DNA of 64,000 nucleotides from Flectonema sp. DT1601 (taxonomy: Eukaryota; Euglenozoa; Diplonemea; Diplonemida; Diplonemidae). Shown here piece after piece: positions 50,369 to 59,408 of this stretch (positions are counted from its first letter, which is position 1; each line of letters begins with the position of its first letter). The DNA lies in the NCBI GenBank assembly GCA_964019425.1, contig OZ025787.1, positions 1,364,001 to 1,428,000 of the forward strand, given 5' to 3'. The notes below the pieces were generated by a model. That model saw nothing but the letters and a program-made list of their open reading frames with translations. It did not search any database and was not told the DNA's origin. The translations under genes were made by a program, and so were the position numbers.

Positions 50369-50407
50369 ACTGCGATCAACAAAATATAAGGCTTTATCTG
50401 AATGGTT
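50369..50407 (+). repeat. Dispersed repeat D, copy 2
   Basis: Counterpart of 7955-7993, same orientation, with one base inserted after the shared 20-base core. No coding potential. Confidence 0.55.
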
Positions 50408-50829
50408 TTCCTTTTTTTTTCTTCTTTTTTTTCTTTTTCCCCCCTCTTGCTTATCTCTTTTAAATGTGATGCAAATTATTATTAATAAGATTTTTGAGAT
50501 TTCACATTTTTACACATCCAGTTTGATTGACAAACAGGTTTTAGTAAAATAAGATGGTAGTTTCACTACTGTTTGAATAATCCGGAAGGTTGGATTGATT
50601 TTTGCACTTCTATTGTTGTTTGAGTAGGCTAAATAATCGTGTTGTAATTTGATTCTTTTTACGTTTGATTTAAAAAAAAAAAAATGATGTTTCAATTACT
50701 TTGAGTCTAACAAGGGTATTCTCTCCTAGTTCCGATTGTTGTCGATTCCTATGAATCTAATATGCTTCAAAATAACAATTTCCCCTCCTTTTTTTTTTCT
50801 TTTTTTTTTTTTCACCCCCAATTTCCCCA

Positions 50830-50885
50830 AGCATGGGACGCTCAACCTGATATTACGTTGGTCCCCGTATTACCAGATTAGACAT
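50830..50885 (+). repeat. Dispersed repeat A, short fragment
   Basis: GCATGGGACGCTCAACCTG followed by ATTACGTTGGTCCCC matches the start of the full copy at 50967 and is then lost. It lies about 85 bases upstream of that copy in the same orientation. Confidence 0.6.
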
Positions 50886-50966
50886 TGTCTTCTGGTCAGA
50901 AATAAGACAAAAAAAATAAAATATTATAATATTCCCTTTTTTATGTTTTCTCTTTTCTAAACACTG

Positions 50967-51155
50967 TCGGACATGGGGTGCTCAACCTGTAGTACGTGGT
51001 CCCCCTAATTCCAATTCGACGGCGCGTATGAATTTTATCGATACCAACTGTTGGTCATGTTACATGTCAACCAGGTTTGACAATAATCTTATTTAGTTGG
51101 TTTTAGCCAGTTTTCAAGTTACTTTATATTTACAGTATCAAGTTACCCTCCTCGG
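50967..51155 (+). repeat. Dispersed repeat A, longest copy
   Basis: Longest recognisable unit, about 190 bases, matching 48776-48905 over most of its length and 18360-18450 around CGACGGCGCGTAT. No terminal inverted repeats or open frame were noticed. Confidence 0.7.
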
Positions 51156-51489
51156 TTATTTTTTCAAAAAAAACTATCTCAAATAGGATTGTCTTTGGCT
51201 TTTGCGGAAGGTATTCCACATCCAACTTTTTTTTGTTTTATTTTTTTCATTCTGTTGAGTTGAGTTCGATTTTTTTTTGTGTGCGAAGCTACAGTCTTTT
51301 TCGACAGTCCAACCTCCCAACAGAATACTATTGGATAACTATATTATTATTCATTCAGGTACTCAATTATGTGCAAATTGAGATCTGCTGAGATTTCCAT
51401 AACAAACAATTCAAACAATCATCTTTTCAGACACTTACACAACTTGAATATGCCGCTTGGGGTGTTGGGAGGCATTCTTGGAGCCAGTA

Positions 51490-51690
51490 CTGCTGCCGTA
51501 GGTTCAAACAATTTGACGGTGTGTGGTTTTCTTGTGCGATGCTTTAACCACTAACAGCACCCTTTAAGAAATAATAACAGGCGAAAGTAAAAGGTTCAAC
51601 ACCTCCAATCCCTTCTGGATGGTTACCAGACTGCGATGTGACACCAGCTGGCCCAGCATGCCAGGCGCCTTATTACTAAGCCGCTACTAA
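51490..51690 (-). repeat. Two tRNA-like units, probably a tRNA-derived repeat or decayed tRNA genes
   Basis: On the minus strand, 51570 to 51490 reads TGCTGTTAGTGGTTAAAGC (box-A-like) and then TTGTTTGAACCTAC (box-B-like) about 45 bases on, with arms TGCTGT and ACGGCA that can pair. A second unit (about 51690 to 51580) has GGCTTAGTAATAAGG and GGTGTTGAACC. Anticodon arms do not fold well, so these are unlikely to be working tRNAs. Confidence 0.35.
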
Positions 51691-51833
51691 CAGTTTCATT
51701 TAAAAAGACACAAAATACGGAGATTTTCGAGTTGAGTTTGAGTTGTTTGCTGTTTTTTTTGATATTAATTTTTTATAAAACAGGGTGACCTCAATATATT
51801 AAAAAAAAATATATATAAAAATAAAATTCAGAA

Positions 51834-52625
51834 ATGAGTTACCTCGATGATCACCTAAGCGAGGGGGCAACGATAGCACAACTCTCAGAAATGTTAATAA
51901 AATATGATCCACCAGAATCGATAGAAGCAGAGAGTCCTACCAGTCCAATGAGTCTCACAAGTGGATGTGCAAGCCCGAGTAAAAAGCCTCTAGTACCAAT
52001 GGAACAGAGCAGTGATAGAACTAAAGGAGTGTTGGATGTGAAAGAAGCGTTGGAGAAGTTATTTCCTCCAAAGATTTGTAATGAAGATGGAATGAGTTCT
52101 AAAATTCAAAAAGTTTCAGAAGAACCATCAACACGTCTCGAAATCATAGCCCTTCAGGAACAACTTGAACTTCGCAGCAATCTAAGAAGCACTCGCTCAA
52201 CAGGCGTTTGTATCCAACGAGAAGATCTCTATGGTCAGTGTTTTGAAGAATTAATCCGGCAAGTAACGGTCACATGTCCCGAAAGAGGTATCCTCTTGGG
52301 AAGACTAAAAGACGAAATAGACATGACAATAATAAGCTACAAGGCACTTATTGAAACTATCTGTTCTCTGGGAATGCGTAAAGTTATTCAACGGAAGATA
52401 GCTCAAGAAATAAACAAAGATCACGATCAGCTTGAGTACGAAGTTCAAATTCAACAACGACGGGTTCACGGTCTTCAAGCAAAACTTCACAAAACAAAAA
52501 GAATTATTGAAGACAAGCAAAAATTATTTGAAGCTCAGCATGAAGAAGAAGTCCGATTCATAAAAAAAGGAAATATCCAATTAAATAATGAATTAAAAAG
52601 ATTAACACAAGCAGTTCAGCAGTAG
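51834..52625 (+). CDS. DNALI1: Axonemal dynein light intermediate polypeptide (p28/DNALI1)
   Basis: 263 residues, close to the usual 250-260. The conserved core is clear: QCFEELIRQVTVTCPERG, then a GRLKDEIDMTI segment and GMRKVIQ, followed by a C-terminal coiled coil (about 205-260). p28 is the light chain of single-headed inner-arm dyneins and binds their heavy chains with actin. Its presence shows the organism builds a motile flagellum. An in-frame ATG lies directly after a weak AG at 51830-51831; the better acceptor is at 51782-51783. Stop TAG. Confidence 0.92.
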   Translation: MSYLDDHLSEGATIAQLSEMLIKYDPPESIEAESPTSPMSLTSGCASPSKKPLVPMEQSSDRTKGVLDVKEALEKLFPPKICNEDGMSSKIQKVSEEPSTRLEIIALQEQLELRSNLRSTRSTGVCIQREDLYGQCFEELIRQVTVTCPERGILLGRLKDEIDMTIISYKALIETICSLGMRKVIQRKIAQEINKDHDQLEYEVQIQQRRVHGLQAKLHKTKRIIEDKQKLFEAQHEEEVRFIKKGNIQLNNELKRLTQAVQQ

Positions 52626-52784
52626 TTAGTTGTTACCCCACCATCCCCTTTCTCTCTCTTTCTCTACTGCTTATTTTTAGTATTTTTTTTTTATTGATTT
52701 TCTAATCTGAGTAAATAACTAATAAAAAATTATAAAAAAAAAAGTAACAACAATCATTACTAACCAGATAAAACAAAAAAAAAC

Positions 52785-54692
52785 ATGTGGGATGATGATG
52801 ATGTAAGCAGAATAGAATCACAGTACACCAGCTCTAGAAGATTCAGTAAAAATGAAGCCAGCTACATCATTCCGTCAGACATTCGTAATGCGATATCAAA
52901 AATAGAACAGCGACTACAAGTAATGGAGGATAAGGCATCTGATCAAATAAAGATTGATATAAAAGTAATTAGAGACTTCCTTGATGATTTAGAGAAGGCG
53001 AATGTAAACACCGCACGTATATCTGCACACAAAGAAGAGCAATTAATATCATACAAACAACGGGAAGCAGGTGCTAAGAGACGATCAACTATTTCAATTC
53101 AATCGACAACTGAGAAACATTTATTACAAGTACACGAGTTGAAGATTCGAAACACAGAACTTGAAGCAAAGCTCGCAGAACACGTCAAAGTTCTTTCAAT
53201 ACTAAAACGTCCTGGTGGAGGATTCAGTAGTGGTGTTGACATCACTAGAAGCGATTCAAGATCAGCAACACCATCCTACGACAAGGAAGGAACAATAAAA
53301 GTAACAGCGGCATTCGAAGGACGACTTGACAAGTTACGTAAACTTCGTCACAAAAACAATCCAAACAGACAACTAAAAGTACTCCTCTGTCTTTTAGATC
53401 TCTATGATGACTTGAGACGTCTACAACGAGAAAGTAAACAAGCGACAAACGACTGGCTGTCAGATATGAAAGTCTGCATGAGTTCCATTACTGGTAGTTT
53501 ACAGTCTACGATATCTCTTCCTGAAGTAGATATCATAAGAGTCCAACGTCTCTTCACATCAATCGCAAAGAAACTATCGACAGACGAGTCATTCATTGCG
53601 AAATCAACTCTACAACGTGCAGTAGGAGAAACAGCTTGGGGTATGGCAGTGTTGTCACCTCTAGCAGTCGATCGCTATGGAAATGTCGCATGTGAATCTC
53701 TAGTTGCTATACTAAATACTCTCCCAAGAGGTATTGCTGTAGCGTTGATTGATTCCTTAGAAGAACGATCATTAATTATTACATCAGATTCGTACAATTA
53801 CGAGACAGATACTCACTCGAGAGCTAATTCTGCTATTGATCCCGGGTTTCAATTTGGAAAACGAAACAGTGAAACCTCCGTTACTAGTCTAACGATGACT
53901 ACTACAAGACGAAGGAGTACTATCCTCCGAGAACGTAGTTCTCTTTCTGGACCTCCACTTCGTATGAAGAGTATGACTCCAATCGATCACTTAATCAAAT
54001 CAATCTCCACCAGCACATCACTTACCGATGAGACGAAAAATAAATTAGTAAACGTCTTACGTGAATTGCCTAACGAGGGTTCTCTAGTACTCGCAGATGA
54101 TACAGCTATAGAACCGTTTGCACCAAAGAAAAACAGCAAACATAGCTTCAGAAGAAAATCAACAAAGTTAGATCTACGAGAGAGCTGTGCTAACTGTGGT
54201 AAGACACCAGATGTGATTGGCCACACAATGAGATTGTGTCCTTGTCATACTGTTGCGTATTGTGGTGAGAGTTGTCAAATAAATAATTGGGCAAAACATA
54301 GGCCAGTATGCAGCAAAGGGAAGTCAAAGAAGTCAGATGGCAGTGATCGAACCTCTCAACCTCCTGAAATAGCTGACGTACAGTGGAAGAACGGATTAAC
54401 ATGTTGGAACGACTTCATGCTTAAAGATTATTGTAAAGCCTTCGTGGTCGGTCCTATTTTTCAAAAAGATGGCAAAGCCTGTCGCACGATTGGTGTTTCT
54501 TGGGGTAGAGAAACTGCAATAGACGCTATCAAAGCTGCTACTGAAGACTCAAATATTGAACCGGACCTTCTCACTTTTATCTGGCCACCAAAAGGTTTGA
54601 GCTTTACCCAAAGAATGAAGAAGAAAGCATCATTCACAGTCAAAAGGCCATCGGTAGCCAATCCTGATTCAGTCAGCTTCCCTGATCTCTAA
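52785..54692 (+). CDS. Coiled-coil protein with MYND zinc finger, function unknown
   Basis: 635 residues. The first about 150 residues are helical and coiled-coil-like with an acidic start (MWDDDDVSRIE). A second helical domain spans about 165-330, followed by a Ser/Arg-rich linker. A MYND-type finger sits at about 468-508: C..C (CANCG), C.C (LCPC), YCGESC, H...C. MYND fingers bind proline-rich peptides. A short C-terminal domain with tryptophans (WNDFMLKDYC, IWPPKGL) follows. The gene stands 160 bases after the p28 gene. Flagellar or regulatory roles are possible but not shown. Confidence 0.75.
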   Translation: MWDDDDVSRIESQYTSSRRFSKNEASYIIPSDIRNAISKIEQRLQVMEDKASDQIKIDIKVIRDFLDDLEKANVNTARISAHKEEQLISYKQREAGAKRRSTISIQSTTEKHLLQVHELKIRNTELEAKLAEHVKVLSILKRPGGGFSSGVDITRSDSRSATPSYDKEGTIKVTAAFEGRLDKLRKLRHKNNPNRQLKVLLCLLDLYDDLRRLQRESKQATNDWLSDMKVCMSSITGSLQSTISLPEVDIIRVQRLFTSIAKKLSTDESFIAKSTLQRAVGETAWGMAVLSPLAVDRYGNVACESLVAILNTLPRGIAVALIDSLEERSLIITSDSYNYETDTHSRANSAIDPGFQFGKRNSETSVTSLTMTTTRRRSTILRERSSLSGPPLRMKSMTPIDHLIKSISTSTSLTDETKNKLVNVLRELPNEGSLVLADDTAIEPFAPKKNSKHSFRRKSTKLDLRESCANCGKTPDVIGHTMRLCPCHTVAYCGESCQINNWAKHRPVCSKGKSKKSDGSDRTSQPPEIADVQWKNGLTCWNDFMLKDYCKAFVVGPIFQKDGKACRTIGVSWGRETAIDAIKAATEDSNIEPDLLTFIWPPKGLSFTQRMKKKASFTVKRPSVANPDSVSFPDL

Positions 54693-54983
54693 AAGTACTC
54701 TTTTCGTTATGTTTTGGTTTCTATTTTTGATTCTCACAAGTTGCTGCTTTAACAAGCTGCTGACTACACTTTTACAAGTGATTTACACATCACTACTTTA
54801 CTTGCAAGTGAAATGGTGTGTATTATTATTGCCTTATTGCCTTCAATTGTGATCAAACTGGTCACGTGATGTGTATTTTTATTATAGAACATCTTCTTTT
54901 TGATGAGAAATATTATTATTGTTCAATACTTTATTTATTTATTTATTTATTTTTAAATACCACCATTCAGGATGCAACAGTAA

Positions 54984-57071
54984 ATGGAGCCAACACCAAA
55001 ACAATTACGAAAACGTCCAAAATGGAAGGAAGATGTCAGTGCACCACAGTGTGACGAGGTTGGATGTAGTGTTAAATTTGGTGTCTTAAAAAGAAGACAT
55101 CACTGCAGAGGATGTGGTTACGTTTATTGTGCTGAACACTGCAAGGCTACGCTTGCTATTCCTTTTATGGGATACTACTCGGAAGTTAAAGTTTGTCATA
55201 GTTGTGTAACTCATGGGGTTGAAGATCCTGACAACATCCCTCCTGAAGCACCGAGGAAGGAGAAGAAGGAAAAGAAAAAGAAAGATAAGAAGAGTAAAAA
55301 AGAAAAAAAAGAGAAGAGAAAATCGAAGAAAGCTGCCGCAGAAGAAGTGAGTGAGGAAGCTAATTCAGAGGCAACGGTAAGTCCGAGTGGGGGTCCACCT
55401 CCGGTGCCACCACCACCTGGACCTGGAGCGCCAAGTGGAGGTCCACCTCCTGTTCCTGGGTATGGCGCGCCACCTCCGATTCCTGGACAAGGACCTCCTG
55501 TTGTTGCTGGAGGTCCGCCTCCTATTCCTCCGCCTATTACACCTCCTCCTGTTGGTAGTAGTAATCCTAATCCAGACGTCTTTCATCTCCAACGTCGTAT
55601 TGATGACCTGGAAAACAAACTTCAACAACAACAGCAGCAACTAGCTGGTAAACGAGTTCGTTTCAACGATCCCGACGGCGATCAAATTGAAATATTCAAA
55701 TCCCCATCACACGGAGAACTTCAATATTCAGTCAATGGAGAGAACAGACCTCCATTCTCACGTATGCAGTTTCATGCGGAGGGACCTGCGTTGGAGCTCA
55801 CTGACATCGATAAAGTAATTGTTCTACCAACTGACTGTTATAAGCACATAAGAGATTTAATAGAAATAGCTGCTGAAGTGAACGTTGATATCCCAATGGC
55901 AATGATGAGCTCTTTCTGTACTAGCTGTAAAGGATTGAAATGCAATACACCATTCTGTTGTGTCACAGGAAAGTCACACGGTGATGACAGCTCTCCAGAA
56001 CGTACTCAAAGAGCAGTGGCTGTACCTGCATCTCTTTCAGGAACAGTTCTTCCTCAGTTGGCAGAACTAGAGAAGGCATCAGTTAATATTGGTCCTCCGT
56101 TAGATAATAAACCAGTCTTTGCTGATGGATGGTCAAGTTCTGATGATGATGACAGTGACTGGGAATCACCCTCAAAGGGTCGTGGTGCTATTGTTGCTGC
56201 TCAGCCTCCTGTAGCAACAAATGTTCCATTACCAATTGAAGATGTGCCGTCAAGACCTATTTTACCTTATCAAATACCTCCATCTGATGTAGGAATGCAA
56301 GCACTTCCTGCTGCTCCAACTGTTCCTGTTGAGTCGAATTGTGTGGCGAGTGTTCCTCTCACTCCTCCACCTGATCCGATAGTGGGTAGTTTCAACTCAG
56401 CTGTTCTTAGTATTGATGCGTCCACTACTCCCACTTCTGCACCTGCAAAACCTCCTCCAGGTATAAAGGGAGCAAAAATGGATCCCATGGCTGCAGCAGC
56501 AGCTGGCGCCCGCAACCGCCTTCGCAAGACTTCTGTAGTTAAAAAGTCTGAACCTGCAGTGGTAGAAGAACCAGTTGCTGCCGGACAACATTTGCTGCGG
56601 TCATCGCAGGCACAGATTCCAACCAGTAAGAAATCGCCATCCGTATCACCCGTGAATGAGTCGCTCACAGCACCGCCGGGTCAGCATCTTCTCAAATGTT
56701 CATTTTCGGAATCCTCTTCTGCAGTGAAGAGTTTACCTGAAGATCCTGTTGGTCAACACCTCTTACGATCTATTGACTCCAGTCCTGTAAAGTCTCCTTC
56801 GCAGGAACCGCTTCCACCTGGTCGTCACATGCTGAAGTCATCCTTTGCAGAAAACGAGGAGTCAAAGCCTGAACAACAACAACAACAACATCAACAGCAG
56901 CAACAACAACAACAAGCACATGAGGATCCGGAACCGGCACCAGCAGCGAACACAAAGACGGAAGAGAAAGCTCCTCCAACTGCTAGTAAAGGACCGACAG
57001 GAATGATGAAAAAGAAACTGCTCGCCCGTAGAGCTGCTTCTGAATCCGATGAATCTGAAGACGACTGGTAG
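54984..57071 (+). CDS. FYVE-finger protein with proline-rich region and GQHLL repeats
   Basis: 695 residues. An N-terminal FYVE finger (about 14-74) has all eight Cys ligands and the RRHHCRGCG basic patch that binds phosphatidylinositol 3-phosphate, so the protein should sit on early endosomes. A Lys-rich helix (about 90-118), a Pro/Gly-rich tract (about 134-190) and a short coiled coil (about 203-220) follow. A beta-type segment at about 225-300 is unassigned. Near the C-terminus the motif GQHLLR.S occurs four times (from residues 534, 566, 590 and 613), then poly-Gln and an acidic SDESEDDW end. The acceptor-like CACCATTCAG ends at 54970. Confidence 0.85.
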   Translation: MEPTPKQLRKRPKWKEDVSAPQCDEVGCSVKFGVLKRRHHCRGCGYVYCAEHCKATLAIPFMGYYSEVKVCHSCVTHGVEDPDNIPPEAPRKEKKEKKKKDKKSKKEKKEKRKSKKAAAEEVSEEANSEATVSPSGGPPPVPPPPGPGAPSGGPPPVPGYGAPPPIPGQGPPVVAGGPPPIPPPITPPPVGSSNPNPDVFHLQRRIDDLENKLQQQQQQLAGKRVRFNDPDGDQIEIFKSPSHGELQYSVNGENRPPFSRMQFHAEGPALELTDIDKVIVLPTDCYKHIRDLIEIAAEVNVDIPMAMMSSFCTSCKGLKCNTPFCCVTGKSHGDDSSPERTQRAVAVPASLSGTVLPQLAELEKASVNIGPPLDNKPVFADGWSSSDDDDSDWESPSKGRGAIVAAQPPVATNVPLPIEDVPSRPILPYQIPPSDVGMQALPAAPTVPVESNCVASVPLTPPPDPIVGSFNSAVLSIDASTTPTSAPAKPPPGIKGAKMDPMAAAAAGARNRLRKTSVVKKSEPAVVEEPVAAGQHLLRSSQAQIPTSKKSPSVSPVNESLTAPPGQHLLKCSFSESSSAVKSLPEDPVGQHLLRSIDSSPVKSPSQEPLPPGRHMLKSSFAENEESKPEQQQQQHQQQQQQQQAHEDPEPAPAANTKTEEKAPPTASKGPTGMMKKKLLARRAASESDESEDDW

Positions 57072-58202
57072 ACTGATAAAAGAAGTGATCTGAAACATTT
57101 TTTTATTTGTTTTGTTTTGTTCTATTGACTGCAGGCCTTCGGATGAATCTAAAGCTGCTGCTCAATTCGTTTTAATACACTTCCTGTAATCCTGTTGAAG
57201 CATGCAAAAAGGAATATAAAAAATCCCGACTAGCGATCCTTTGGATTCCACCTCTTCTTAAATGCAACTCATTATTTCTACTTGGTTACCTATTAAAAAA
57301 CTACAAACGATGAGCGTCGCATTTTTTTTTCTTTTCCCCCGTTGGTTGCTAACGTCTATTTCTGCTGAGGTTATATTCTTATTCATAATGATGAGAGAGA
57401 ATAGAGGTAAGAGGTATATGGATTACTCTCGAAACCGAAATAGTTACTTATTATGCTAAGTTGCGCATCACCCTTAGTCACTGTATCTAAAACTAATGCT
57501 AAATTATCTTTATGTTTTTATGATGCAACACAGTTGTAATTTTTACAAATCGAACATATATCCCCCCTGTTTGTTGCTAACGTCTATTCCTGCTGAGGAT
57601 TGTATTCTTAATCTTCGTTCAAAAAGTTGTTATGTTGCCTTAGTGCTTTGAAGGTGATATCTTCTCGCATTTCGGTTTACTTTTGTGAAACCCAGCAAGG
57701 TGGTCTCTCAAATCTCTGGTATTATTCATTGAAAAAAAAAAGGAGACTACTGACTACTACTGTCTTGTGCTTCATCTTCTTTATGTTAATATTCTTTTAA
57801 TTCAGCCCAACGAAAAAAAGTAAAGTGTTATAAATTCAGGAATTGGAGTGTATCTGCTGAAGACTATATATCGATAGCGTCAAGGTTTTACGAGCGAAAA
57901 GGAGAATTGTGGCAGCATAACGTTAACACTCTTTACTTTATGGGCTTGTTTCCGGTTGCGCAAACAACGCCGATTCTTTTTTTTTTCTTTCTTTTCTGTT
58001 CGCTCAATAACGATGCGTGATAAGTCTAACTTAAGACTGCTCGATTCAATTTCCGTGTGACATCCTAATAATACATTCTAATCCGAAGGCAAAGTCACAA
58101 CAGTTTTATTACAGAATATTACGATGGTTAACTGCTTGTCACTTTTAGGTCGTTTAATTTACTACTTTTTTTTTAACTTTTTTTTTCACTCCAGCTGGGA
58201 AC
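57072..58202. other. Intergenic region with internal direct repeat and repeat B copy
   Basis: A direct repeat of about 50 bases (57338-57386 and 57562-57612) shares TTGCTAACGTCTATT and CTGCTGAGG. Repeat B lies at 57885-57962. A TTTTTTTCACTCCAG acceptor (AG 58193-58194) is 8 bases before the next ATG. No gene is supported. Confidence 0.65.
57885..57962 (+). repeat. Dispersed repeat B, copy 2
   Basis: Counterpart of 5833-5907, 52 kb away in the same orientation. Both are followed a few tens of bases later by GCCGATTC and a T-rich run, so the shared unit may extend further. Not coding. Confidence 0.8.
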
Positions 58203-58976
58203 ATGACAAGCGAATGGTCATCCCCACCAGGAAGTGTGAGGTTAATATCCGACAGAAAAGCTCGTTTGTATCAGGCGGCCATGCCTGCCTTTGGATGTCA
58301 TATTGGTGAGGTAGTTAGATGTAGGGCTCAGGTAGCATCACGAAAGCGAATGACTGATTTGGGTAGTTCAAAACTACAACACAGATACTCCATTGGGCAG
58401 AGAGTGATTGCTAAAGGATACGGTCAGGGAATTGTATCTTTCGTGGGTGAAACTCCCAGATTAGGTCAAACAGTAGGAGTGACTTTAAGCACGACAGTTG
58501 GTAATTGTGATGGAAGCTTAGATGGAATTCGTTACTTCAATGCTCCCAACCAACAGGGTGTGTTTGTATCAGTTAAAGATGTTGTTCCACCTTGGGGACA
58601 GTTAAATCCAATGCCTCTCTCTCCTTTACTTAATGTTCAGTTGTATGAAGCAACTCACCCACAACCAAAACCTATTCCTGTTCGATATGATGAAAGAACA
58701 GAACGCGCAAATCAGTTTAGAGAAGATCTCAAGAGAGAGAGGCAACGACGATTCTTAAAATTGAATAATCTGAGATACGAAGTAGAACAACGAGGAGTAA
58801 TAATTAGAAAAAGTAATCAGGAGAAGAACAATAATACTTTTGGAGATTGTCAACAGAAGCTTAAGACTCCACCAAGACTTAAATATTTAAGAAGTATTCA
58901 ACCACCTCCTTCTTCTTATCCTTTAGTAACTCCATCGACTCCTCCACCAGCACTTGTGAATTCAAATAATGATTAA
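58203..58976 (+). CDS. CAP-Gly domain protein
   Basis: 257 residues. A CAP-Gly domain occupies about 63-126: GQRVIAKGYGQGIVSFVGET, then VGVTLS, GNCDGSLDGIRYF and QGVFV. This fold binds the C-terminal EEY/F tails of alpha-tubulin and EB1, so microtubule plus-end or axonemal binding is likely. The core GKNDG motif reads GNCDG here. A basic helical stretch (about 165-200) and a Pro-rich tail follow. The N-terminal 60 residues are basic and not assigned. It resembles tubulin-folding cofactor or EB-linked proteins only in this domain. Confidence 0.85.
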   Translation: MTSEWSSPPGSVRLISDRKARLYQAAMPAFGCHIGEVVRCRAQVASRKRMTDLGSSKLQHRYSIGQRVIAKGYGQGIVSFVGETPRLGQTVGVTLSTTVGNCDGSLDGIRYFNAPNQQGVFVSVKDVVPPWGQLNPMPLSPLLNVQLYEATHPQPKPIPVRYDERTERANQFREDLKRERQRRFLKLNNLRYEVEQRGVIIRKSNQEKNNNTFGDCQQKLKTPPRLKYLRSIQPPPSSYPLVTPSTPPPALVNSNND

Positions 58977-59408
58977 AATCTTGTGGGAAATGTTCTTAAG
59001 ACTTTCGTAGTGCTCTCTTCTTATTAGTTCAGGTTCAAAGTAGTTTTTTTTTACTCAGGTTTTACTTCTTGAGAAAAATCCTCCGTTTTCGTTCTCTAGT
59101 CGCCACTTTTATTTTTACGTTTCTTGTTTTTCGTTTCTTTGCCTGCCAATTGTTTTCGTACCTTCCTCTGTCAAAGTTATCTCATAATACTAAATAGTAT
59201 CATTTACACTCATCTGTGTTTAGCCTAGTTATGTGTGTGAAAGTGAAAAGTATTTTAGGGGATCCGTTGTTCTGTTTTTATAGTAAAAACATAAAAATGA
59301 AATACATCATTTACACATTCTATACTGTTGTTGTTTTGTTGAGTAGTTATTGGGCAACCCCAGATCTTATCATTTCATATATCACATAGAGAGCCACACG
59401 CCCATAAC
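58977..59408. other. Intergenic region before the GH95-like pair
   Basis: No gene seen. Likely acceptors are ATCACATAG (AG 59388-59389) or the upstream AACCCCAG. T-rich throughout. Confidence 0.6.

Larger units (their letters stand above)
47824..51833. other. Gene-poor gap of about 4 kb with decayed repeats and tRNA-like sequence
   Basis: No supported gene; open frames are short and repeat-derived. Repeat C (48047-48160), repeat A copies (48776-48905, 50830-50885, 50967-51155), repeat D (50369-50407) and a tRNA-like pair on the minus strand (51490-51690) are present. T runs occur at about 48411-48431, 49316-49337 and 50177-50190. The nearest acceptor to the next gene is TTTTTTATAAAACAG (AG 51782-51783). 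Confidence 0.65.

Noticed and set aside
51369-51554. 61-codon open frame in the tRNA-like region
   Set aside because: Overlaps box-A/B-like sequence on the other strand; no coding features.
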